The notes beneath the pieces are model-generated. The model did no database searches and was not told the DNA's origin. It was given only the letters and a program-made list of their open reading frames with translations. Below, one piece after another: positions 35,353 through 45,742 of a stretch of 64,000 nt of DNA. The position numbers and the translations under genes were made by a program. Numbering within the stretch: position 1 is the stretch's first letter; each line of letters opens with the position of its first letter. Source of the stretch: Manihot esculenta (lineage: Eukaryota; Streptophyta; Magnoliopsida; Malpighiales; Euphorbiaceae); the NCBI RefSeq assembly GCF_001659605.2, contig NC_035162.2, positions 24,168,661 to 24,232,660 on the forward strand, written 5' to 3'.

Positions 35353-36620
35353 CCGCGGATGCAGCGTGGCGTGTAAGGTGTCGGACACTTTTCATGTATG
35401 CATCCGCCTACACGCTGCATGCGCGCCAGGTGGACTTGCATGCGCGCGAAGTGGACTTGCATGTACAGCCCCAAGACTTTGGCTTTTAACCTTTTGGCTT
35501 TTTATGTATGTATCCCCATTTTCCTCATTTTTCATCTCTGTATTATTTCTTTTCTTCTCCCTCTCCACACTTGCTCTACACTTCCTTTTCAAGCATGCGA
35601 CCTCAGTCCTCCAGCATCTCCACACTTGCTCTACACTTTCTCCTCCAGCATTCCACCTCCAGCATACTGTGATCTCCATGAGGTTTTTCTATAAACTAAT
35701 TTTTATTTTGCATACTGTGATCTCCATGAGGTTTTTCTATAAACTAATTTTTATTTTTAAATATTATATAATTTTTTTTTAACATATAAAATTATTTTTA
35801 AATGTGTATATAATTTTTTTTGAGATATAAAAATAAAATTATAAATTATAATTTAATATGTGATTATAATTTTTATTTTTATATGTATTGAAAATTTTAG
35901 CAGAATAATTCTTATTTTAAAATTTAATTATCTAAATATTAAATGTTAATAATTAAAAATATAAGGTATTTCAGACTAAATAATATTTTTAATATAATTT
36001 TTATTTAATTTTTATAACTTTAAAAAATTTATTAATTAAGTTTTAAAATTTTTTAAAATTAATTAATTAGTATTTTTATTTAAGAGATTAAATAGTTAAT
36101 TTTTTAAAAAAGTTTTAATCGCCCATAAATTATATAATTAAAAAATTATTTAATTATATTTTTATATAAATTTATCTCTAAAATATAATTATAAAATTAA
36201 ATAAAGCTAAATAAACATAATCTACATATTTAAATTTTTACAAATAAATTTGTGCAGAAACTTTTAAAACGATAGTTTTAAAAATAATTATTTTTTATAA
36301 AATATAATATTTTAAATTTTAATATTATAATAATATATAAAATGATTAGCATTAATTTTATTTTATGTTTAAGTTTTTTTAAATATTTTTAAGATTTAAT
36401 AAAATTTAATTTTTTTAAGATAAATGTAATTAAAAAATTAATAAAATTTAATATTTTTTAAAAATTATAATAATTTAAAATTTTAAAATTTTTTGTTCGT
36501 CTTAAACTTCTTTTTATTTTTTTTAAATTTGTAATTATTTTATTTTTATATTATAATAATATATAAAATGATTAGTATTAATTTTATTTAATGTTTAAAT
36601 TTTTTAAAATATCTTTTAAT
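35353..36620. other. GC-richer patch then AT-rich DNA
   Basis: 35353-35660 contains repeated GTGGACTTGCATG and pyrimidine-rich CTCCACACTTGCTCTACACTT copies. The overlapping ORFs there look like composition artefacts. 35760-36620 is extremely AT-rich with nothing recognisable. Confidence 0.4.
35662..35757 (+). repeat. 48-bp perfect tandem duplication
   Basis: The unit beginning GCATACTGTGATCTCCATGA at 35662 is repeated exactly at 35710. The identity of the two units suggests a recent slippage event. Confidence 0.95.
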
Positions 36621-36672
36621 AATTAATAAAGGTGTAGGGTCATGGAGGGGCTTGTCCAACAATTGTCCAACA

Positions 36673-36873
36673 GGCATGTTCGGTATTTAGGATGCGGAAC
36701 ATGCCACCTCCACCACATGCCGCCTCCACCACCAGGGGAGCATTTACAATGCTCTCGTATCATGAAGCACCTTGTTCGACACCAATGATGTCGAACAAGC
36801 CGTTCCCATAGTAGTTCGACACCCACTGTCGAACTGTCCACTGTTCGACACCCATGGTGCCGAATTGTCGAAC
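36673..36873. repeat. Cluster of five serial hairpins with TGTCGAAC boxes
   Basis: Five perfect inverted repeats occur in series: GGCATGTTC/GAACATGCC (36673-36705), GAGCATT/AATGCTC (36738-36754), CTTGTTCGACA/TGTCGAACAAG (36771-36799), AGTTCGACA/TGTCGAACT (36813-36835) and GTTCGACA/TGTCGAAC (36843-36873). The box TGTCGAAC occurs six times counting both orientations. The two short minus-strand ORFs here have no domain I recognise. Confidence 0.85.
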
Positions 36874-36989
36874 ACGCTTCCTGTACACACAGAATTCGAA
36901 AATATTTTCAGATTCTGCGTGAATTGATAAATTTTTTTCAATTATGCATGAATTGAAAAAAAGCTCCACTAGTTCTGCACACATTTGTC

Positions 36990-38135
36990 ATTCAGATGAC
37001 TCTAATATCAATTGTAACATTTCGGTCAAACTGACTTAAAAAATTTCTAGACTCATTTTTTATTTGACCTAAAATGATTAACCAAAATTATTTAGTAGTC
37101 AAACTACTGACTTAAATATTTTTCTAGATTTAATTGGAATGTTAATAGAATCTACATATCGATATATTACATAGATTCGAACCTTTATATTTAAATTTGG
37201 AATCGATAAAATAGTTGGAACGTTCAAAGAAGAACAAAAAAATCAAATTAAATGTAACAATAAAAATTGAGATTCACTATTATATTAAGTAACAATATCT
37301 TAATAATAGATATGAAATTATTGTCATAATTCTGTATGACAATAGTTTATCACCAATTTAAAATTGTTATAAAAAATTAATTTTTATTATATATAATAAT
37401 ATATTTTAATAAATAATTTGATTTATGTTTAATAATATTACGGTAACAAAAGCATATATAGTAGTCCTTGAATTGTTGTTTTTAACGTATGAACACTGTT
37501 TATATATATAATGATAGCAATTCGTTATCTTTTATTGAATATATAATATATTTTTAGGAAACTTTAGTCTATTATAACATAACATAATTTTAAAATTTAA
37601 TTACTAAAGTGCAATTAAACTAGGAAATCTTAAATAAAAAAATTTGCTCACTGTATTAGGGAGACAAAAATCAACAAGATAATTTCCACTCTAAACTCTA
37701 TGTGGGGGGGCAAGGAATCGAATGACATTAGTTTAAGACCAGTTCTAATGTATTATCTAAATTAGCAAATTTATGATATTTTATATAATTAGGCTTCTTT
37801 ATTATATAAATTATGTTAAAGAATTACTTAAGTTGCTCAAATAGGACCTGATCAAATATCTCTACTGAAATTTATTTTTGTGTTTCAGTTTTTTTAGCTG
37901 ATTATGGTTTCATGCCGTTAGTAGCTAGTTTTTAGGAAGTTGTTAAACAGGTAAACATGCTCCATTATATTATTTAATTTCCTTATGCATTAACTGAATT
38001 TTTTCTGTATATAAGCAACATTCAGTTTTATAACAAAAAAAAACTTTTCAATACAGATTTATTTTTGCTGTTCTTACTTTCCATCTCTATTTGTTTATTG
38101 TTCTTCAAACACAAATTAGAGTTTGAGATTTCTAA
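36990..38135. other. AT-rich DNA, possibly ending in a copia LTR
   Basis: Mostly featureless. The last 300 bp include GTATATAAGCAAC (38008) and lead directly to a primer-site-like sequence at 38138, so they may be a copia LTR. Its start was not located. Confidence 0.35.
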
Positions 38136-38137
38136 TG

Positions 38138-38150
38138 ATTAGTATCGGAA
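38138..38150 (+). promoter_or_regulatory. Copia primer-site-like sequence (plus copy)
   Basis: TTAGTATCGGAAC resembles the tRNA-iMet site TGGTATCAGAGC with several changes. It lies about 50 bp before a copia gag start. Confidence 0.45.
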
Positions 38151-38200
38151 CTTTCTTTCTTAGGGACTTGTGAGAAATTTGTGAGAACACACAAAAAGAG

Positions 38201-38491
38201 ATGGAAACTGGATTACTAAGTTCAAAAGCATTTTTCACTGCCATTGCACCACCAATGTTCGATGGTGAAAATTATCACATTTGGGTTATAAGAATAGAGG
38301 TTTATCCGAATGCAAATGATCTTTGGGAGGCTGTTGAGGAAGTTTATGAAATTCTTCCATTACCAAACAATCCTACAATAGCTCAAATGAAAAGTCACAA
38401 GGAGCGGAAGGCAAGAAAGTCCAAGGCAAAGGCCTGTTTGTTTGTTGTAGTTTCACCTACGATCTTTATCAGAATCATGACCTTAATCTAA
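38201..38491 (+). pseudogene. Copia gag N-terminal fragment
   Basis: A 96-codon frame with APPMFDGENYHIWVIRIEVY, then NDLWEAVEE and NNPTIAQMKSHKERKARKSKA. This is the standard N-terminal pattern of plant copia Gag (PPxFxGENYxxWxxKM...LWExVE...NPTxAQ). It stops at 38489 and no further gag or pol follows in this orientation. It meets an oppositely oriented gag fragment at the same point. Confidence 0.75.
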
Positions 38492-38655
38492 GTAACAATA
38501 GGATTATCTCTCAAGAGAGCTGGTTCTCTACCAGTTTCAGTCACCTCCCACAGATCAAAAGCTATGAGATAAACCTTTATCTTCACAGCCCAAATCGCAT
38601 AGCCTTCTCCAAAAAATACAAGTGGTGAAGGACCAAAATACCCACTAGAATCCAT
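38488..38655 (-). pseudogene. Second copia gag N-terminal fragment, opposite strand
   Basis: 55 codons from ATG (38655-38653) to TAG. It reads PLVFFGEGYAIWAVKIKVYL, then AFDLWEVTE and REPALLRDNPIV. It matches the same Gag region as the plus-strand fragment and is broken at the equivalent NP-I position. It lies 88 bp from its own primer-binding site. Confidence 0.7.
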
Positions 38656-38742
38656 TACTCTCCACTGTAGTATTTAAAGGTTTTTGTGGTGAAGGGGATT
38701 CTCACTTGTTTTCTCTCTTTTGCAGGCCTTTAAAGAACATAA

Positions 38743-38757
38743 GGAGTTTTGATACCA
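38743..38757 (-). promoter_or_regulatory. Copia primer-binding site (minus copy)
   Basis: The minus strand reads TGGTATCAAAACTCC. The LTR end CAACTCCTAGCA lies just to the right, the plus strand starting TGCTAGGAG at 38759. Confidence 0.6.
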
Positions 38758-38758
38758 T

Positions 38759-39095
38759 TGCTAGGAGTTGGAGCAGAGAATAGATAACTAAATGCTAAAA
38801 TTAGATATTTAGAACTGAAAATAGATATCCAAAATCAGTACGAACTGAAAAAAAATAGAGGATCTTAGAACTTCTCTAACTCTCTCCTTCTCTTATTCAG
38901 AGAAGATGATTTATTGATTAAATAGTCAAAATGAGACTAATTACACAGATTACAAGATAGATTAGCAACTTTTATAAGTAAAGTAAGAAAGTATGGTTAA
39001 GGTATGGTTAACTGTACTAAAATCAGCTACCTAGCCATTAAATCATTATATCTAAGGTAAAAAGTACACTTTAAACAAAATATTAACTAAGATTT
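38759..39095 (-). repeat. Probable copia 5' LTR (minus copy), right end unknown
   Basis: It starts at TGCTAGGAGTTGG next to the PBS and contains a CTCTCTCCTTCTCTTATTCAG leader-like stretch. The outer end was not determined. Confidence 0.4.
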
Positions 39096-39099
39096 AAGC

Positions 39100-39330
39100 A
39101 ACCTAAGTATCTAGAAAAATTCTCATAGTCAAGAAATTTGACTAAAATTAGTCATTTCAAAAGCTTGCAACATGTCTAGTTTGAACTTATCAATTAGTTT
39201 TGTATCACTCTGTGCAATCAAAAGGTTATCCACATAAAGAGAGATAATAAGAATTTCAACACCTTTGCATTTTACATAAAGCGTAGATCCTGAAAGGCTT
39301 TTTCTTTAAATCTAAACCAAGCACATAATT
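39100..39330 (-). pseudogene. Copia reverse transcriptase fragment
   Basis: The minus strand reads TLYVKCKGVEILIISLYVDN and continues LLIAQSDTKLIDKFKLDM, then AFEMTNF. This is the YVDD region of copia RT with the second Asp changed to Asn. It lies outside the LTR of the neighbouring minus-strand gag fragment, so it comes from a different insertion. Confidence 0.7.
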
Positions 39331-40147
39331 GTCAATTTTACTACACCAGACCTTGGGTACCTTTTTTAGGGGCTTTTTGCAAAATAAAGTTTAAAAAAAA
39401 TATATTTCTTAAATCCTGGTCCGCGAGAAAATATTTCCCGGACCAGGGTGAATCGGTCCTCTACTCTACCGCACTTATAAAATGTGGCAGAGAGTCCTGA
39501 ATTCAAAAATAAAATTTTTTTAAACAAAAAAAATTCTACTGCACTTTTAAAGTGTGGTAGAATTTGATTTAAATTTTTTTTAAAATAAAAATTATACCGC
39601 GAAATAAAAGTGCGGTAGAATATTATGCAAATTTTAAGAGGATTGCAAAGATCTGAATCAATTTCTCAATTTTTAAATTACCGCACTTTAGAAGTACGGT
39701 AATCTAAAGATTTATTTAATATATATATTATATTAATTTTATTTATTTATTTATATATAAAAAATTTTCAACTTTTAAATTACCACACATTAGAAGTGCG
39801 GTAATCCAAAGGTTTGTTTCATATGTATATTATATTAATTTTATTTATTTATTTATATATAAAAATATATATAATTATCAAAATTATATTAATATTAATC
39901 ATTTAATATAATAATAATAATTATATATAAATTTATTTTAATAATTAAAATTATATATATATAACATTGTAATTATATTTATTTTAAAAATAATATCATA
40001 TATTTTATATTTATTTATAAAATTTATTATTTTTATTAAAATTATATTTATAAATAAATAAATAAAATATTTATGAATCATAAAAATTTAAAAATATATA
40101 TATAAATAATTAAAATTACGGAATGTAATAAAAGTAAAACAATATAA

Positions 40148-40354
40148 TTACAAATAATAAAATAGAAAAATAATGCTAATGATGTCCCAAATGTCCTCCC
40201 GTGCCATATGGACGTCCCTTCTTTCATGTGGACGTCGAGTTCTATATGGTCTGCGGTCACCACTTATACCTTCACCTTCAGGAGCAGCAGGATTAATATT
40301 TAGATCAGGAGCTACCGAGTTCGGATCTTGTGTTATTTGTAGTATATTTACCAT
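40148..40354 (-). pseudogene. Left-arm copy of a palindrome-encoded ORF end
   Basis: A 68-codon frame reading TQDPNSVAPDLNINPAAPEG and then RRPYRTRRPHERRD, rich in proline and arginine. It is the mirror of the right-arm frame. The 5' part of the original gene is absent. Confidence 0.45.
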
Positions 40355-40527
40355 CGCATTATACTACAACACAAGATCCGAACTCGGTAGCTCCTGATCT
40401 AAATATTAATCCTGCTGCTCCTGAAGGTGAAGGTACAAGTGGTGACTGCAGACCATATAGAACTCGACGTCCACATGAAAGAAGGGGATGTCCATATGGC
40501 ACGGGAGGACATTTGGGATATCATTAG
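40330..40527 (+). pseudogene. Right-arm copy of a palindrome-encoded ORF end
   Basis: A 65-codon frame with the same DPNSVAPDLNINPAAPEG segment, ending RRPHERRGCPYGTGGHLGYH. The arginine-rich end with GTGGHL is reminiscent of C-termini of transposon-borne plant mobile domain (MAIN-like) proteins. That link is weak and made from memory. If right, the palindrome would derive from a MULE-type element that carried such a gene. Confidence 0.4.
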
Positions 40528-41348
40528 CATTATTTTTCTATTTTATTATTTGTAATTATATTGTTTTACTTTTATTACATTCCGTAATTTTAATTATTTA
40601 TATATATATTTTTAAATTTTTATGATTCTTAAATATTTTATTTATTTATTTATAAATATAATTTTAATAAAAATAATAAATTCTATAAATAAATATAAAA
40701 TATATGATATTATTTTTAAAATAAATATAATTACAATGTTATATATATATAATTTTAATTATTAAAATAAATTTATATATGATTATTATTATTATATTAA
40801 ATGATTAATATTAATATAATTTTTATAATTATATATATTTTTATATATAAATAAATAAATAAAATTAATATAATATATATATGAAACAAACCTTTGAATT
40901 AGCGCACGTATAATGTGCGGTAATTTAAAAGTTGAAAATTTTTTATATATAAATAAATTAATATAATATATATATTAAATAAATCTTTAGATTACCGCAC
41001 TTTAGACGTGCGATAATTTAAAAATTGAGAAATTGATTTAAATTTTTATAATTCTCTTAAAATTTACATAACATTCTACCGCATTTTGATTTTGCAGTAA
41101 AATTTTTATTTTAAAAAAAAATTTAAATCAAAGTCTACGGCACTTTAAACGTGTGATAGAATTTTTTTTATTTAAAAAAATTTTATTTTTGAATTCATGA
41201 CTCTCTGCCGCATTTTATAAGTGCGGTAGGCTCTACCGCACTTATAAAATGCGGTAGAGGACCGATTCACCCTGGTCCGGAAAATATTTTCTCGCGGACC
41301 AGGATTTAAGAAATTTTTTTTTTTTTAACTTTATTTTGCAAAAAGCAC

Positions 41349-42945
41349 CTGATTTAGCCCATAAAGTGTTGTGTGCAATGTATAAATTGTACTCGGTAAA
41401 ACTAAATGAGAAATTCTAGTACATAAAATCCTTGATTCAAGATAATCAGGAAGTGACAAACTAATTCCTAAAGAAAAACAATAAACTCAATTGACTGAAA
41501 ATTATTCAAAGAAAAACTGAAATAATAAAAATATGTGGTGCATCCCAAAAGTAATAATCCTAACATTATATAGTTGGGTGAAAAATATCAAATTTTATTT
41601 TTCGGTTTAAATATGCTATTGAACTATAATTAAAAGGTTAAATAAATCCAAATAAGAGCAAAGAAATTGAGAGTATAGCTTTTACTTTTAAATTATAATA
41701 AATGATTACTTTATTTGGTTTTTGATGATAATTCAAAAGCAAATTTGAATCTAAAGATGAAATTTGGTGTTTTTAACCCGCTTTATGATTTAAGAGCAGA
41801 ATTAAGTTTTCAGTCAAAGTAGGATATTCTTTCGTCTCCATGTATATCTTGTATTTACGTGTTAATGCTGCAATTAAAATGGTCTGCTGGTTTAAAGTCA
41901 TCAAAAATTGGCTGCATAGTGCAGAACTCTCTTCAAAATTGTGAAATTAGGGTGTAAATTCTAATTTAAACGTTTGACTTCTTGATTTTTAGATTAAACT
42001 TCTTAATATTAATATATTATATAATAAACCTGGGTTTTCCTTAAACAATGAAATTAATTAATTTGAGAATGTTGAAATTACGGCTTTATCCGTTGTTTTG
42101 ACGATCACACAATAAACTCATAATTAAGAAAACAAAATTTGAAAAATCTACTAATTAATAAGATAGAGTATAATGTCTATTATTTACCAGATAGATTGAT
42201 AAGATATATGTGAGAATCCCTTAATAATTAAAGACGAATAACCGTTTTCCTCCTCCAAATACCTGTAAAAAAAAATAGAGCATAATGTATTAATTAATTA
42301 ATATTGTGGTTGACGTATAGGTTTTTTAATCGATAGATATTTGTGCGGAGAGGAGGAGAATTGGACCGGGTAAATCTCAAACATGCCTTACCTTAGCATG
42401 TACGGTGGTAGGCGAATGGACGGATTTAGCCATATGAATTTAAATTTGAACCAAATCCCTCCTTTAAAAGCTTTAAATGACAATAGATTTATAATCACTC
42501 CAAGAACTAGAGATTTAAAACAACTAATCTTGATTTGTTATTTCAAATCAAAATTTTCTTTTTTAACACACGTCATATGTTATATGGTTAATAGACAAAT
42601 TTAAAAATCAAAATTCAAATTTTTTTTAAATTTATAGAATTCAAATTTTAAATCTTTAAGATAATATTTGAAATCTAAATTTTAAAATCCAAATCTATAC
42701 ATACAAACAGAACCTAATAAAAATTTAGAATTGCATATAACATATCTAGCTAATCAACAAAAGCAAAATGTAGAGTTAGCAAATCCAAAATCTCAGATTC
42801 TTTCATTCATCAAAATACAACACAATTTAGTCAAAGTATACATCCAAAAAAATATGCTTAGAAAAAGCAAAAGAATAAGAAGAAAGAATCTACACGGTTC
42901 AAACACATTTCAAGATCAAGAATCGACCTTGACCAATCAAAGAAT
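41349..42945. other. AT-rich DNA, nothing recognised
   Basis: No gene. The 73- and 89-codon frames near 42383 and 42731 have no recognisable family features. Confidence 0.45.
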
Positions 42946-42948
42946 ATC

Positions 42949-42949
<1 letters not shown>

Positions 42950-42992
<43 letters not shown>
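42950..42992. repeat. (TTA)14 microsatellite
   Basis: An uninterrupted trinucleotide run. Confidence 0.95.
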
Positions 42993-43208
42993 CTTTTTAA
43001 TTTGGTTTCTTTTCAAAGAATTAAGCAATTTGGTCAAAAGGAATTGAAGCAGAGATTATTAATTATGGCACCAAAACATTGGCAAAGTTGATTCGTGATG
43101 ATTAGAATGTTGACCCATCAAAAAGTGTATTCTTTTGGTTCTCTCATTAGGCTTTGAATGAGAATTTTCCAACAATTGATCTTTCAAATTATAAGATAAT
43201 TTAAATCC

Positions 43209-43250
<42 letters not shown>
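43209..43250. repeat. (TTA)14 microsatellite, second copy
   Basis: A run of the same unit and nearly the same length, about 220 bp after the first. Confidence 0.95.
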
Positions 43251-43252
<2 letters not shown>

Positions 43253-45430
43253 AAAAATATTAAAAATTACTTTTATTGATTTTTTGCTTAAATCAAAATA
43301 GCAAGTATGATATCCAACCGTTAATAAATAGTCGCAATTTTTAGATATCGTTAAAAATATTGATATAAAAATCATATTATAAAATATTAATTTAATACAA
43401 ATAGAAATATATAACTGAAATAAAAATGAGTGAAATCACAAAATATTTTTTTATATTTTTTAATTAATAATTATATTTTATTTATTATATCAATATTTTT
43501 TAATGGTGTTAGAAAATTACTATTATTTATTAACGATATAATAACATATATATTATTTTAATATAAATTAAATTATAAATTATTATTTTAATATAAATTA
43601 AATTATAAATTTTAAAGTGAAAAATGAGTAAAACACAAAATATTTTTTATATTTTATTATTATGATTTTGGTTCCTTTCAATTTTCCACAAGCTTTGAAT
43701 TTGTGACTTCCATGTTTTTTCACTGATCTGCCTTAAAAGTATAAATTATTACAATATTTTTATATTTTATAAAATCAAATTTTAATGTTTTTGTGCATTT
43801 CTATCATGAAAACACTAATATATTTTTTTACTATAAAAATATCATCAATAGAAAAATCCGTTGTTAATGGTATTTCTCAGTCACTGAAACCTTCAAAAAT
43901 GGATTGTTGACGTAATCAAATTTATTATCGCCACTCTTGTTGATAATTTTTAACATCAATTTTCTGCAATTTTGCCGTTGCTAATTTTAATGACTACATA
44001 ATTTATTTTCGTTGAGTTTCTAATTCTCAATGATATTATGGTAAATTTTCGTCCCTAATGCTTTCATTAAAATGAGATGGTTAGGCCTAATACTTTACTA
44101 TTTATTCCATCGTAAATATGCTGCAAACCCTACACTACTTGTCAGTAATTTGATTTTTTTAAAAAAAAAATCATTACATCATTTAAATAAAATAATCAGG
44201 ATACCTATAAATAAGTGAATAAATCAATTACAATATTCTTAACTTACATAATCTAATTTCATAGATTTATAAAGATTTATCGTTAATCAAGATGTAATCT
44301 CCTTGAAGAGTAATGTACTTAACATTAAAAATAAAAATATAATATAATATAATATAATATAATATAATATAATATAATATAAGTGCTATTTATACAAACT
44401 ATTCATCTTTATTAATTTGGATATATCATATAAATCATTAAGATTACAATGTAATTGCTAAATTAATTCCAAAAGTCAGAAAATGTTTATAACTTGTTGA
44501 ATTCTTCTTTAATCTAGATCTTCATTTGATGTGAGTACGGGAAATCGTAATCTTCATTTGATGTGAGTACGGGAATAACACGATTTTTCAATAATAAGTT
44601 GTGTATTGAAGTATTCATATTTGGAAAATTTTAAATTTTGACAAATCAAGTTAACATTATGAATTCAAGACTTACGAGATGAAAACTATATTTGGGAAGC
44701 ATAAATAATGAGAAAACAAGTCACACTCTTTTCAATACATGTGGACGCGCAACACAATTTTAGATCGCATAATCAATTTTATTATTTTGGTATTTTAATA
44801 TTTTATTGAATTTATTTTATAATTTGATCTATATTAGAAACCAAATTCGTGCAATTTATTTAGAAATGAAATTTCTCTAAGACAATTTATGATAAGAATC
44901 TTTAATATAATATAGGTTTGACTATTTAACTATATATTTTTTCTATATTGTAATTAAATCTTCCTATACTAGAATTAGGATTTTGAGACTATAAAAACAC
45001 TCTTAAGGGTGACAGCCATGAATGATGGATTGATCAATAGATAAAAGAGTCGATTCTTAGAACTTTGGTACTTCTCCATTGTTTAGCAACCTATTAAGGC
45101 TCAATCTTGTAGGGTTCTAATATGGATTGCATCTATACTTAATTAACTTATCAAGAATTTCTTATGGCATTCCTTAACTGGAATCACTTGATTATCTAAT
45201 GTATCAGAGGTGTATTAGAGCAATCTTTGCAATATATCTTAGTCTCGGTTTTTATCAAGTTGTGTGACGGGATTTTTTATTACAAATTAATACTGGATTC
45301 TGTATCATCACCCTTTCCTTTTGCTTTGATTATGCTTCATGGGTTTTCAACCTGACTTTTACTTTTACCTCTTTTTTTTCCTTTTTATTTTTTTTTATTT
45401 TTTAATATTTTTATCCTAACTTTTGTCTAA
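43251..45430. other. AT-rich DNA, nothing recognised
   Basis: No ORF of note. It includes a pentanucleotide run (separate entry) and a short direct duplication of CTTCATTTGATGTGAGTACG (about 44521 and 44553). Confidence 0.45.
44336..44380. repeat. (AATAT)9 microsatellite
   Basis: Nine head-to-tail pentanucleotide units. Confidence 0.93.
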
Positions 45431-45469
45431 ACTACCAGCCTCACAAACTATCTTATATAAAATACTTCG

Positions 45470-45737
45470 TGAGCCTATCCAAATTTATTGGTTCTTAAAA
45501 CACAATATTGTTAAGGTCAATAAAATAATTCCCTCAAGTAGGATATGCTTTACTAAATACGGATTATCTTAATTAGGCTTGAACTTCTCTTTGGTCAAAT
45601 GGTAATGAGTGAGCCTACTTCAACACTATAATCCCTACCTTAATCTATATGAGCTTAACCTTTTTATTGAAAATATGGGCGATCTTCTTTTGATAAGATT
45701 GAATATAGCATAAAGTCGTTATTCTCTTTTTATTAAT
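45470..45737 (-). pseudogene. Gypsy integrase C-terminal tail (host of element C), left half
   Basis: On the minus strand an EKFKPNWDNPYLVKHILLEG-like stretch (about 45590-45530) leads into TILCFKNQ. This fits the ...PNWEGPYxVxxVLPGGAYxL... tail of gypsy integrases. It continues the integrase found right of element C (57443-57800) in the correct order. Confidence 0.5.
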
Positions 45738-45742
45738 TAATG

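Larger units (their letters stand above)
39370..41348. repeat. Near-perfect 2-kb palindrome (foldback element)
   Basis: The left arm begins GGGCTTTTTGCAAAATAAAG (about 39372). The right arm ends with its complement, CTTTATTTTGCAAAAAGCAC (about 41346). The arms run inward through AAATCCTGGTCCGCGAGAAA and its complement to a centre at GTAGTATA (40339-40346), a 13-nt loop, and TATACTAC (40360-40367). Each arm is about 980 bp with few mismatches. Within each arm are about five short palindromes of the form TACCGCAC-N-GTGCGGTA. Next to the centre both arms encode the same reading frame (see next entries). No clear target duplication was found. Confidence 0.9.

Noticed and set aside
35366..35782. 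Three overlapping ORFs of 95-138 codons
   Set aside because: They follow local GC content and direct repeats, and all frames look alike in quality.
39340..41380. Terminal inverted repeats with target duplication for the palindrome
   Set aside because: Flanks just outside the arms (GGTACCTTTTTTAG and CTGATTTAGCCC) show no convincing duplication, so its mode of insertion stays open.
42383..43000. 73- and 89-codon plus-strand ORFs
   Set aside because: No family features; the second ends in the leucine run of the (TTA)n microsatellite.
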